Origin: Macrocystis pyrifera
Lineage: Eukaryota > Sar > Phaeophyceae > Laminariales > Laminariaceae
Direction of reading: 5' to 3'
DNA length: 64,000 nucleotides
Assembly (NCBI GenBank): GCA_031763025.1
Contig: JASSKH010000029.1
Span: forward strand, 8,910,571-8,974,570
The first letter of the stretch is position 1; the number at the start of each line of letters is the position of its first letter. The position numbers were made by a program, and so were the translations under genes. The notes beneath the pieces were generated by a model. The model saw only the letters and a list, made by a program, of their open reading frames with translations, was not told where the DNA came from and ran no database searches. Positions 36,640-47,446 of this stretch are shown here, one piece after another.

Positions 36640-37776
36640 AACTACTTACTTAGATATCGATCTCTGAGCGTGCTCAGTTGGTACATCTCTGGCTTCTCAG
36701 AGTTCCCTCTTGGGAATCGCCTCCTTTTATTACTTGCCGGACCTTTCCAGCTGGTAATTGGTTTCTCCACTTGTCTTTGCACTTTCAGTCCTTCTTTTTA
36801 CTTCTTTCGTTTCGTATGCGTGCGTGTACTCCGAGCACGGTTCCGCGGGCGAGCGCGGCACCGTCGCGGGTGTCAGCCGGTGCAGGTGGGTAGAGGGGGG
36901 GTTACAAGGAGCGCGGTCACCGTTTTCGTGGCTAGGCGTCGCGTGTGCCTCGAGACACGAGGGAAGCATGAATGGGCTCTGTCTGGCCTCCTGGTGTGGT
37001 TCCGGTTATTCTGTGTACGAGTATATAAGGGTCGTTTTTATGAGCAAAATAAAATTCAAGTGGTGTTTATTTTTTCGACGAAACTAAAAATAACAGCGAG
37101 AGTGGGGCAGTCAGAGCACCAACATTGCGAGCTGGCGAACGAGGTCCACGGTGAGCACCGGGCTTCACGCGAAGCGGGCGACGGGGGTCACTGTGGAAGA
37201 GAGGGAGGAAAGCTTTACGCGAACTGAATCGGTGGCGAAATGGTCGCGAGAGGGGCGGGCGGCGTACGAGGCTGAGAGAGAAGCTCTGCTGTAAGATGTT
37301 TTTCTTCTTGACCGGTGTAAGGCGTTCCAATCAGGCAGGAAATTATTGAACGGGAGGGGACGGGCATTTTTTTTGTTCTGAAATTTTCGGTTTCATTTTC
37401 ATTGTTTTTGGGGTGCTGCTGTGGCGTGCTGTGTGCTTTATCTGTCGTACATACGAGTAAAGGCATAGAGCATAATATATATATCGAAATAAGAAAATAA
37501 GTACCCTACCTGGGGTATGTACGTACGTACGACATGTCAGCGAGCGTAGCGGAAAACCGCCCGCGACGAGAAGCGTATGTGGCGCCCGAGCTATTTTTTC
37601 CTGACGCATGGCGGCGGGACTCTTGGAACTATCAAGTCGCCAGTTTGCGACTACGATCGATCATGAGAAAACTATATTCATGAACCTCTGTCCGCTTCGC
37701 ATTATTTGATGCACTTTTCCTTCCTGAGCGAGCGTAGCGGGCGGCGTAGGCCGCCCGCGGAGCGAAGCGCCTTGTA
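36640..37776 (+). repeat. dispersed TATA-bearing repeat, copy A
   Basis: Shares its whole length with copy B (49712-50873), from aactacttacttagat to gcgccttgta. The left end, which differs from copies C and D, contains an RNA polymerase III A-box-like word (gtgctcagttgg, about 36671). The shared core follows near 36820 with a TATA-like box (gtatataagg, about 37020) and the nested GTGAGC hairpin (about 37150-37190). The right end has two GC-rich stem-loops. No coding frame is shared between copies. Confidence 0.75.
37737..37758 (+). other. perfect 9-bp GC hairpin at the 3' end of copy A
   Basis: GCGGGCGGC and GCCGCCCGC are separated by a four-base loop (GTAG). The identical hairpin is at 50834-50855 in copy B, 18 bases before the end of the shared sequence in both. 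Confidence 0.85.
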
Positions 37777-38383
37777 GATTATACAATACATATGCTGCAC
37801 AAAATCATACAGCATGGTACGGTAGTTCAACACTAAAAAAGATTCGATCATGTCAGACATCGCCGTGTCTTAAAACCTCACTTTTCGCAATCGAGAGCCT
37901 GCGGGAGTACCTGCGAGTGTGATACCGCCACGGCTTCACGCGCGCAAGGTACTTGTTTTCTGACAAGTAGAACTACCGGAAATTCGAAGGACCCCTGCAG
38001 TCGGTACTTATAACAGGGGCTGAGGTTTCCTGTACGTGCAGCCCTGCGGGCTCGTTTCGCTGGCGAAAACTCTGGGCCTCGCAAACATCCTTCAGATTAC
38101 GAGAGGGACGGTCGGTACTATCAGAGATAGATACATCATCCTGCCCACTAGCTGAGCAACCCCATAAACACAAACACCCACTCAAACACGAGCATCGCCG
38201 GGGACCGCGCAACCAAACAAAGCAGTAGCTGCTGCTATGGTGATCACGATGCCATGAAAACAAAAAAAAGAGTGTCAGCAGAAAAGACCACTAATGGCAT
38301 AGATGTACACAGACAAATCCCGTCATTTGCGTGTTAAGGCAATGCTCTCTATGCTGTAGTCCCCCCCCCGCTCTCCCGTCCCC
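37777..38383. other. unassigned sequence downstream of the ankyrin gene
   Basis: The ankyrin-repeat gene reads leftwards and ends at 38384, so its 3' untranslated region and polyadenylation site should lie here. I see no other gene. Confidence 0.35.
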
Positions 38384-39769
38384 CTACGCTCCCTGAGGAC
38401 AGCCGTTTAGCATTGCCCACTCCCCAACATGTTCGCGCCGAGCCCGTCGAGCCGCCTGGTGCGTAGTATGGTCCCATGGACATCCTGATTCCCGAGCCCA
38501 TTGCAGTATGTCCAGACGCCCTCTCAAGGCCGCACCGGCGCATGTCGTTTCGTTCCAAGGGCAGCCATTGCACCTCGCCCATTTAAGCACCCCGAGTTGA
38601 CCTCCCGTGGCTGCCGCAGCACAGGTGTCAACGTCCCAGGGGCATCCGTTAGCTCGTGCCCATTCAAGGATACCCAAGTGTCCACTGAAAGCAGCACTAC
38701 TACATGTACGCCTATCCCAGCCCAGACCGTTTTCTCTTGCCCACTTAAGTATGCCCAGGTGTCCCCCGAAAGCCGCCGCTTGGCACACACCAGAGCTGTC
38801 CAAGACGAAGTGGCTGGCCCGCATCCATTGGAGAATGTGGAGGTGCCCACCTTTCGTTGCGGTGATTTCGCCTCCATTGGGCCACGGGCAGCCGTCTGCG
38901 ACCATCCATTTCACCATATCTAGGTGCCCATTTGTGATAGCGACCGCGCATGCCTGCCTGTGCCAGATACACCCTTCAGCCCTCACCCACTGAAGCAACT
39001 CCAAGTTACCTCCGCGGGCAGCCCGCAAGGTCGTGAGAGATCCCCATTTGGCACCTTTCGCACGAGCCCATTGGAGCATTTGCAGGTGCCCACCGCAGGC
39101 AGCAATACCGCAAATTTCGAAGCCTCTCCACTCGCACCCTTGGGATCGCGCCCACTGAAGAACGGCCAGATGTCCAGCCTTAGCAGCCATCGTGCACGTG
39201 TAGTAGTTCCAAGGACATTTTTCGGACCGGGACCACTGCAGGATATCGAGATGCCCTGAACCGGCAGCCTGGGCACAAGTCTTGCTGTCCCAGGGGCAGC
39301 CATTGGCCCTTGCCCACTTAAGAATGCGCATGCTGCCCCCCTTCGCAGCCGCCTCGCATAAAACTTCTCGCCATCCGCAGTTCTCCTCCAAGGCCCACTT
39401 GATCATTTCGAGAAGCCCCCGGGCCGCGGCAGTAAAACATGAGTACGGACGCAATACACACCCGTTGGAGTAGGCATACCGCAGAACCTCTACGTCGCAG
39501 CATTCAACGATACGTTGACACATCCTCGAACTATTGCCCCGGTTGTCATTGAGGCCGCAATCGAAACACCATCGCAGCTGGGATACGGTAGTATCGGCCG
39601 TTATGGCGTGCGTGACTCTCGGTAGATCCCCCCAAGCGTCTCTCCAATCCTTCGATACTTCGGCGAAAAACGTGTACTGGTTGGATAGCAGCCCTGCCAG
39701 CAAGGCCATGACGTCCTTGTTCATATTAATCTGAAATCCCTCTGCAGGGTCCAGGGTGTCATCCAGCAT
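38384..39769 (-). CDS. ankyrin-repeat-like protein (GCPW/WAR repeats), intact
   Basis: A 461-residue protein in one uninterrupted frame from the ATG at 39769. The first 90 residues are a non-repeat region (LAGLLSNQYTFFAEVSKDWR; AITADTTVSQLRWCFDCGL) typical of a large stramenopile family. About eleven repeats of 26-27 residues follow, each with GHL.IL.WAR..GCPW and a following TC..AA, a short variant of the ankyrin fold used for protein binding. The last repeat ends in WAMLNGCPQGA. There is no signal peptide or membrane segment, so a cytosolic or nuclear place is likely. The family is very large in brown algae and related groups; partners are unknown. There is no sign of damage, which contrasts with its surroundings. 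An upstream exon cannot be excluded. Confidence 0.9.
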   Translation of the reverse strand: MLDDTLDPAEGFQINMNKDVMALLAGLLSNQYTFFAEVSKDWRDAWGDLPRVTHAITADTTVSQLRWCFDCGLNDNRGNSSRMCQRIVECCDVEVLRYAYSNGCVLRPYSCFTAAARGLLEMIKWALEENCGWREVLCEAAAKGGSMRILKWARANGCPWDSKTCAQAAGSGHLDILQWSRSEKCPWNYYTCTMAAKAGHLAVLQWARSQGCEWRGFEICGIAACGGHLQMLQWARAKGAKWGSLTTLRAARGGNLELLQWVRAEGCIWHRQACAVAITNGHLDMVKWMVADGCPWPNGGEITATKGGHLHILQWMRASHFVLDSSGVCQAAAFGGHLGILKWARENGLGWDRRTCSSAAFSGHLGILEWARANGCPWDVDTCAAAATGGQLGVLKWARCNGCPWNETTCAGAALRGRLDILQWARESGCPWDHTTHQAARRARREHVGEWAMLNGCPQGA

Positions 39770-42011
39770 GTTGTTACCGTCTCTGAATGGGGAACAGTCA
39801 GGAAACGGTTAGTTGTGACTCGGCAGGATTTCACTGCAAATACTGAATCGAGTAGGTGCCGGCAGCCAACAAACTGACTCTAGCTTGCACGTTGGCTGGC
39901 GAATCCAGCTGATGGCCAGCCGACTATCCCACCTAAGCCAGGCGAGTAAAGCGAGCCCGATCATGTTTCCCAAGCCGAGGGGGGGCCACGCAAAACCAAA
40001 TAGAAAATGTCACGTTCAGAAAGCATTCATACTAAAATGTAAACCCAATACGCCGGAGAGGTAGTACCTCCGCGAAACGAACAACTTTAAAATCCTACAG
40101 ATAACTAGGTGGTGACTGTAGTCGTGCCGATTCACAGCTCCAGTAAATGAGGTTTCAATTTTTCAGGTTTCAAGATATACAAGATCAATCGGGACACATC
40201 AATGAATCAGTCTAATAGCAGGACGGCGCGCCTCTGACCGAGCACGCGATAAAGGACATCCCGTCATCCAAGAAATACACACAGCACGGGGAGCAACCAG
40301 TTTCCTACTGAGGCTCTTGTCGTCAATATGCAACGCCTCCTGCAGGGTGCTCGGATAACTCTACGGCGTCACGTCTCGAGTGAGACAGGCGGTAAGCCAA
40401 GTCGACCAAGTGCGCTAAGCCATCAAAACATGCGTTGCGGGCCATGATTCCAACATGCTCGTCGGAAATTGTTAGAGGTCACCATGGGTAAGATTGCTAC
40501 GACCAGATCAACACTGGATACAGTAGAGTACACACATCAAATACCAAATAAACATTTTGAGCTGTTCGAGTGATGAAGCTCACCGGCAACTTTGGCGAGA
40601 GCGCTCTTTCCTCGTTTGTTTGACCTTCGGGCTAGATATTCTGTGGGCAGACTGCTCGTTACTAGGAACGACAACTACCCCTTGAGGCAGAAGCAGCAAC
40701 AGCCGAAGCACCTAGTGCGAACAGTCCAATTATCGAAGGAGCCGACGCGTAAGTCTCTCGTCTTCCTTGACATAATGCGCACAAGAGAGAACGAGAGAAC
40801 GAGCGAAAATAAGAGAGATATGAAATAAAAAAAGAAAAACGGGCGCGATGCCCATGTACTAAGGCATAAAGAAGGGAGACATGTACACCGGCGGTGAAGA
40901 AAATAGGAAAACGGCCGCGCTGCTCATGTACTCAGGCATATAAAAAGGAAAGATGTACACCAGCGCTCAAGCTATGGCACGGCAAAGAAGGTTCATTATC
41001 TCAAGCTGCGACCCAGATTCATTGTATCAGATACACATTTCTCGGAACGAATGTACCCAGTTAGCCCCCGGTACGCGCGTATTTGAAAACTAGCATTTCG
41101 ACCCGTAAATAAAGCTAGCGATAAGCACATGCGCCAACGCAAGTATGAATTCCTCGCAGATCTTGTCTCGTCTTTGATTTTTCGAGTGGTTTAGTTGACG
41201 ATTCATATATACCATTATGATATGTGGCCACGAAGGAACACATTATTCCAATTCGAAATGCTCCCCTTCGATCTTGAATCTGATCAAGCGTGACGACGAG
41301 TTCAACAACTGCACCCATACAATGGGACGACACAGTAAGAACGTTCTTCACTGCCGGTTTAAGTACGTCGGGGGGCACGACGTCGTTTGGAAAATTCCAC
41401 AATGCGTCGTTGTCTCTTTAGAAAGGACACTATGGGCACCGAATACATTTTCAAGTGGTACATGTAATTTTTATATATTAGCTCATTTAGACAAATCGGC
41501 GAATATACATCCATACAAAGGGACCTTCGCGGAGGCGGACTGACGCCCGCCTCGACTACGACCGTGAGCGCAACAGCCGGGAGTTTAGGTAAGCCGACGC
41601 CGTAAATGCAGCAGCACAGGCAATAGGAATAGAATGACGAATCGTGTTCGAGTGACGACAAACAAAACATTGAAATCAGGTTCGATGAACCAGCAGAAAA
41701 TAAAGTTCCACGCATACCCGCAGTGATCGAGGGTGTAGGCGAATGAACAGCCCGCAAGTGCAACAGCACCGCCAAGGGGTATTTTTATTTTTTATTTTGT
41801 ATTCATCACTTTTACTTTCCAGCCCACTCGTACGAGGTTTTACCCTCGACGATCTTCTGGACAAGCGTGTCGTCCCATCTCCCCCCCGGTACGTGCCTTT
41901 TATTTTTGTCGCGCATAGGGTTCAGCATTCCCACTGCTCGTCGATTTTCATCGAATGTAGCCAACTCACGCTTTCGCGCTTTCCGCTTATCAATTTTTTA
42001 TGCAAGAAAAA
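39770..42011. other. unassigned sequence upstream of the ankyrin gene
   Basis: Holds the presumed promoter of the ankyrin gene and otherwise only short frames without motifs. A two-unit tandem repeat lies at 40836-40972. Confidence 0.35.
40836..40972. repeat. two tandem units of about 70 bp
   Basis: Both units share CATGTACT.AGGCATA and GATGTACACC words, with about 80% similarity by eye; the units start near 40836 and 40908. Confidence 0.7.
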
Positions 42012-42107
42012 GTCCCTATGAGCATGTGCACTCGGTGGGACTTGAACCCACGAAATTGATCTTGACAGGCACGCGGACCACCTACCAAGCCACCGGGGAC
42101 GCCAGCT
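42012..42107 (-). pseudogene. tRNA-like sequence with polymerase III boxes
   Basis: On the minus strand an A-box-like word (tggcttggtagg, 42081-42092, 11 of 12 to the consensus) is followed by a full B box (gggttcaagtcc, 42038-42049) inside a good T-arm (GTGGG loop CCCAC). A run of five T follows at 42011-42007. The acceptor and anticodon stems pair poorly, so this is more likely a tRNA pseudogene or SINE head than a working tRNA; the middle faintly recalls tRNA-Leu. It ends 2-3 bp from the large palindrome at 42110. Confidence 0.5.
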
Positions 42108-42109
42108 GG

Positions 42110-43642
42110 TATAGGCTACCTTCGTTAAGATTCTTTTTAGCGAAATCCTGATTAAATGACTTGAATAAAGTATAGAAATGTCTCAGATGTGCCACCAAAT
42201 CTCTCATAGTAAAATCCTATATTAAAAAGTCTTTTGAGCGCGGCACAGCAGTTTGACATAGGGACATGGAGATACCGAGAGACTTAGCGCCACCCAACGG
42301 GTCCCGCCGTCCCGCTACACGGCCGGGGCTACACCCAAGCACTCTACAGACGGCACCTCCTCGTGTCTACAAGGCGGAGATGAAGCACTGCGCCGTGTGA
42401 CGAGCCAGGGACTGAACACACTTGGGGGTAAAATTGTCAAACGGAGCAAGAAATATTCGAACAACTTGCTAACCACTTCCTCAAAGAAAGAGGACCCGAT
42501 GACGCAGCTGGATCAGCAAACTTACGAAGTCTTCATGATGCAGCACCGTCAAACTGGAAGGCTACACGAACACAAGGACACACCTACAGCCCTCTTCCAC
42601 ACGCAACTCCTCTAAGGACGATGTCTCTGTGCTTCTAGACGTCCGTGGCTCGGTTGTAGACGTCTCCAGTCGTCAACTGTTACCAGCAACTGCTTGTCCG
42701 AGACTATTTGATGCGGTGCAATATACCGCTGCTGTTTTGTGCTACGCCAAGTCTCACTTTGCAAAGCACCAAGCAGCTAGCTCTCCTCGGCACAGCGTAG
42801 CCCGCCACAGTAGTGCGGGACAGAAAGCTTAGCTGCCTGGTGGCCTGTCGGAGATCGAAGGGCTTGCGGCGGCACCCTCTGTCGTTGAGGACGGCAGCTA
42901 AGCTCTGCGGCCCGCACTACTGTGGCGAGCTATGCTGCGCCGAGGAGAGCTGGCTGCTTGGTGCTTCGCAGAGTGAAAGTTCGCGTAGCACAAAGCAGCA
43001 GCGGTAGATTGCACCGCATCAAATAGGCTCGGACAAGCAGTTGCTGGTAACAGTTGACGACTGGGGACGTCTACAACCCGAGCCACGGACGTCTAGAAGC
43101 ACAGAGACATCGTCCTTGGAGGAGTTGCGTGTGGAAGAGGGCTGTAGGTGTGTCCTTGCGTTCGTGTAGCCTTCCAGTTTGACGGTGCTGCATCATGAAG
43201 ACTTCGTAAGTTTGCTGATCCAACTGCGTGATCGGGTCCTCTTTCTTTGAGCAAGTGGTTAGCAAGTTGTTCGAATATTTCTTGCTCCGTTTGACAATTT
43301 TACCCCCAAGTGTGTTCAGTCCCTGGCTCGCCACACGGCGCAGTGCTTCATCTCCGCCTTGTAGACACGAGGAGGTGCCGTCTGTAGAGTGCTTGGGTGT
43401 AGCCCCGGCCGTGTAGCGGGACGGCAGGACCCGTTGGGTGGCGCTAAGTCTCTCGGTATCTCCATGTCCCCATGTCAAACTGCTGTGCCACGCTCAAAAG
43501 ACATTTTAATTTAGGATTTTACCATGAGAGATTTGGTGGCACATCTGAGACATTTTTTTACTTTATTAAAGTCATTTAATCAGGATTTCCCACCCCCTAC
43601 AGCAAAAAACGCCAAAACAAATATGAACGAAGGTAGCCTATA
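42110..43642. mobile_element. 1.53-kb near-perfect palindrome (giant foldback)
   Basis: The left arm 42110-42837 and right arm 42893-43642 are inverted copies separated by a 55-bp loop. Identity looks above 95% over the inner 600 bp (about six differences in a 230-bp comparison) and about 90% in the outermost part, where the right arm also has roughly 25 extra bases. The outer end reads TATAGGCTACCTTCGTT in both arms. I found no clear target duplication. Both arms carry the same protein-like reading frame. It may be a foldback transposon, a captured gene fragment duplicated in inverted orientation, or a source of long hairpin RNA. Confidence 0.9.
43071..43478 (-). CDS. hypothetical frame in the palindrome arm
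   Basis: A 135-residue open frame in the right arm. Its middle (SQGLNTLGGKIVKRSKKYSN, then NNLLTTCSKKEDP and YEVFMMQHRQTGRLHE) is repeated in the left arm at 42397-42615 (+) with only about four residue changes. I do not recognise the family. Conservation of the frame may simply reflect recent duplication. It could be a captured fragment of a host or transposon gene. Confidence 0.3.
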   Translation of the reverse strand: MTWGHGDTERLSATQRVLPSRYTAGATPKHSTDGTSSCLQGGDEALRRVASQGLNTLGGKIVKRSKKYSNNLLTTCSKKEDPITQLDQQTYEVFMMQHRQTGRLHERKDTPTALFHTQLLQGRCLCASRRPWLGL

Positions 43643-45828
43643 CATTGAAATATTTATCGTACAAGGGAAGAGAACGCAAACAACTGAACCAGGTTCATTG
43701 AACCAGCAACAAAATGTATGCCGCCAAAAAGGGAAATCGACGCCACACACCTCAAGAGATTACAATGGAAACCAGACCGGAGCATTAAGATTTATGGGCG
43801 AAGTCAGAACAAAACGCCGTTTTGTGTCTTTATCTTCACTTGGTCCCGACGTAGGCCAAGATGGAGGTTTAACGAATATTTCCTGGGGCTCGTACTCACT
43901 TTAGGCGCTGTGAACCCCCCGGAAAAAACATTTATCTCGAGAAAAACCGGCAGTGAAACACGATGAAGAATTCGACGGCCTTGGCATTTATCGAAAGGAA
44001 GTGAAAAAAGCGATTAGCATTCCAGCAATGTAGAGCAATCTCATTGATCTTAAGGAAGTGAACGACATGAACAAATAATCCAGCGAGATTGCGAAATCAT
44101 TGAGATGAGAAGTCCCGCCAGTAGGAATAGTTTGGAAAAAACGTCCTACCACTTTCGTAGCACGCATTTCCTGCCTCTATCTAGGCAAAATAAAAACGGT
44201 CGTGCGGCGTGCCATTTGTTTTTGTTTCGATGCCCTCGCTTGGCACAATGTGTATACCTACGATAAGAATAAAATGTGCTGCACTCAGTTGGCTATGAAG
44301 TACGCGAAAAGCCAAGCCAAGCGTTTGTAATGCCTCCATCAAGTATCGCCCTTAAAATGCTCATTTTCCGTCTCTCCTTTTGGGCCTACTTGAAGGTGCC
44401 GTTGTACGTTCTGGCACTCGTGGGTACAACAGCAGCAACAGCGTTACTATTCACAGGCGAACTTGCATGTTGGCAGGCCTACAGCACATCTGCGCGTATG
44501 ATATTATATGACAGAACGTGCCAAAAGCGTTGTTGTCAACAACAAACAGCAGCAGCATAGCAAACACACGGTGTCCAAGACAAAAGGAAACATATACCAA
44601 ACGCAAAAAAGCAATCTCTGCCGGATTCAAACCGGGCAGGGCCAAGGTAAACGTCTAACATCTGTTCGCTGACCCAACTTGCGTCTAATCAATTTGCCAT
44701 AGACTGGTATACTCCTATATGTGCGCGAACCATTTGAACTCGTAACGGTTTTCTCGATGAGAACAATACGGTACTACCCATCGCCCTCGGGACGCAGTGC
44801 AAGCCAACCGAGGCCGACTTTGGCGTGCTCGGGAGGGGCGAGCCTCACGAGGCACGTCCAGGCAACAGTGCACTAAGAGGTGGAACTCGTCTCAAGTTAG
44901 GTCGTTTTCGGCTCAAAACAAACAACAGAATCGGTTTTTAAATTGGTGAATGCGAACCTCCATGTGTCATCCCACCAACACCTCGAAATATTCGTAAGTT
45001 TACCTCGTAGTCTAAAAACATAACGCTGTTTGATAAATAGTATCTACGAAGAATCGTATTCGTACACTGGTCAGTACATACCGAAACAGCAAGTGCTGGA
45101 TCCGACGGAGTCAGTCGGCATGTGGCAATATCGTTTTATCTAGCGCAAGACAATTCAACACTGGTAGCATAGGGCTTGATCATTTTTTCCGCAGTCGTCG
45201 GTCACCCCGGCGCCCCGTCGGCTCCAGCCATCGCGTGGGTGACGGATTCCATCCGTCTACGGGCTATGTCCGTCGCTTACCCGATCCAACATAGAGCAAG
45301 GGAACATCCCAGCCGTCACAGTAGCAATACAGTACTACAGCAGTGACTTGGAGTTGGCGATTTCCAAGCGTAGGGAAGGGTGTTAGTTCCTAGGCCCCTG
45401 TGTCAAGCCATGATGTGCCGTGTGTTCAACTTCGATTGTATCACCTCGGGACTCGGATACCAAATGAAGGTTTTGGACAAGCTACAAGAAAAGAGGCACC
45501 GGGTTGGCCGTAAACAATACGTCCCTCGCCGATGTCGAGCGGGAGAGGGTTAGGGATGCCGTTGGGAGTGGGAGTATTTGTCGAGTGGAGGGACGGAAGC
45601 GTGTGGCTGCGGCAAGCGCGAGGGAATGACAATGAAGTATGGCTTCACGATCGCTCTGCCCAAAATGTTGGTGTGGCAGTTATTCAACCCGATTAGAAAA
45701 ATGCGCGGTGGCGATGCAAGGGTAGACGCACGGGAAATGAGGGTTCCATGCCGGCGGAGTTGGTCTCGAGGCTTATCTTCTCCATGGAAAAGTCCACACC
45801 GTGTGTTGCCTGACAAGAAGTTGTTTTA
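43643..45828. other. unassigned sequence, no gene recognised
   Basis: Short frames only. A weak tRNA-like signal is listed separately at 44608-44690. Confidence 0.35.
44608..44690 (-). pseudogene. weak tRNA-like sequence
   Basis: On the minus strand a B-box-like word (ggtttgaatcc, 10 of 11), an A-box-like word upstream (tgggtcagcgaa, 9 of 12) and a T6 run downstream at about 44610. The acceptor stem does not pair. It may be chance or an old SINE/tRNA relic. Confidence 0.25.
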
Positions 45829-45933
45829 TTACGGGGGTCCATAGTTAATGGGGCCAAATTTTGTTATTGAAAATAGGTAAATATATAGGTGTTTATGTAT
45901 ACCATAGGTCCTATTAACTATGGACCCCCGTAA
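45829..45933. mobile_element. 105-bp MITE, TA duplication (copy 2)
   Basis: Inverted ends TTACGGGGGTCCATAGTTAA and TTAACTATGGACCCCCGTAA, flanked by TA at 45827-45828 and 45934-45935. About 85-90% similar by eye to the copy at 33816. Confidence 0.92.
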
Positions 45934-47446
45934 TACCTTTCCCCAGAGAGATCTGCACGTCGAGTTCGCGAATCGATCGAGCGCGAACGCAATGAAGGTA
46001 AAAAAAGAAGAAAACAGCAGGGTGCACAATTACTCGATGTAGGGCGGTGGACGGGACGGAAGGAAGGGGGGGCAGCGGGACCATGCGAAACACTGCTGCG
46101 GCTACTCAATAAACACATCACATACCAACAGCTCAAAGGGAAGCCTCTGTCAAAAGCCAGGCTCACGCCGCTTGGGTAAAGAGGGTTAACACGGACAGAA
46201 GCGGCAGCAGCTTCGAGGTTAGTGCTTGCAACTTGCGGCAGAGGTCCAGCTCAATACGCGTTGCACTCGAGAAAAGTAGGGGCGGTAACCCAACTATAGG
46301 CGCAGGGGGTCCCGAAGATACAAATCCAACGGGAAGGCAAAAGGAAGTCGCGGGCGATCATGACTTCAGTGTGGAAAGCGGGGGAAACTACAGCAAGGAT
46401 CCCCGCCGCCATCGTGTGGGCAAGGTAAACAGTTCAGGATGCCCCTCATTTGTGAGAGACACATAGCCTCGCACGGGAAGTGAGACATAGGGTTCGCCTT
46501 AGGAGGTCTTCCGGAGGGAGTTTGGGTATGGGGTACAAATAAGGGCATCGCTCACGGCGCGTTAAGTGATTCAGCACCGCACCCATGCACTCGAAGTTTT
46601 CAGCAAGGTAGCGATGTTCCCGTCATTCGAAAATTAGAATTCGTCATCCTTGGGCACAAAACATGCCCCTATCGCCAGTAAAACTTCTTGGTAGTTGTAC
46701 AACGTTTCAACAGGTGTACGTGTAATTGTGCAATGCCGCAGACCGCATGCCAGCGGGAACGTACGCACGTTTTGGTTATTATTGACACAACAGCAGTAAG
46801 TGTTAACCTTAAAGTTTCAAACTTGATTACAATACGTACAGGCCCGCCACAAGAAACACCCAGTCTGCCGAAGCCCTAGAACCGTATCGTAAAACCAGTC
46901 TTTAGCAACCCTAACAACGTACTATTACGACGAGGCGCGGAAACGTGAAGCGAAGGCTTTTTTTCTAGGTTTTCCAAGGAAAAAATACCTGTTCATAAAG
47001 AGTCGCACGAGAGTAGGAAGCCTTGTTTTTTTTTTCTCTGTAAGTGTGTGTGCGTCATCGTGTGTAATTCAACATTTTGTTCGGCCACGTTTGTCTACCG
47101 CGCTCAACGCATACGGCACTAATGCCAGTCCTGGCGAGGCCTGTGCACGGACACACACTAACGAAACCTCGTCGTGCTGGTGCGGGTGTAAGTCGTTCAG
47201 AGTCGGTCGAGCTAGGGGCGGCAACGTGTGTAGGCATGTGGCTGGGCCATGGTAAAAAGAAAAGACCGGTAAACTATCAAAATGGTTTGTGTTTACTTGG
47301 CTCTACATAACGAAACCCAACTTTACAAGTAGTCGCAGGCAGAACGTGCTTGTCCACAGCAACGTCCACGTCGTGTCCCTAAGACCTGCTGGAGGTGGTG
47401 TCTTACCAGGCCCACCCTCCAACTGATGAGGACACGGACAAGCAAG
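45934..47446. other. unassigned sequence, no gene recognised
   Basis: Short frames without motifs on both strands. Confidence 0.35.

Noticed and set aside
36640-37776. Helitron interpretation of repeat copies A and B
   Set aside because: The 3' hairpin is present, but the canonical CTRR end and TC start are not, and no A-T insertion site is shown.
38501-38993. Several plus-strand frames over the ankyrin gene
   Set aside because: Shadows of the repetitive minus-strand gene.
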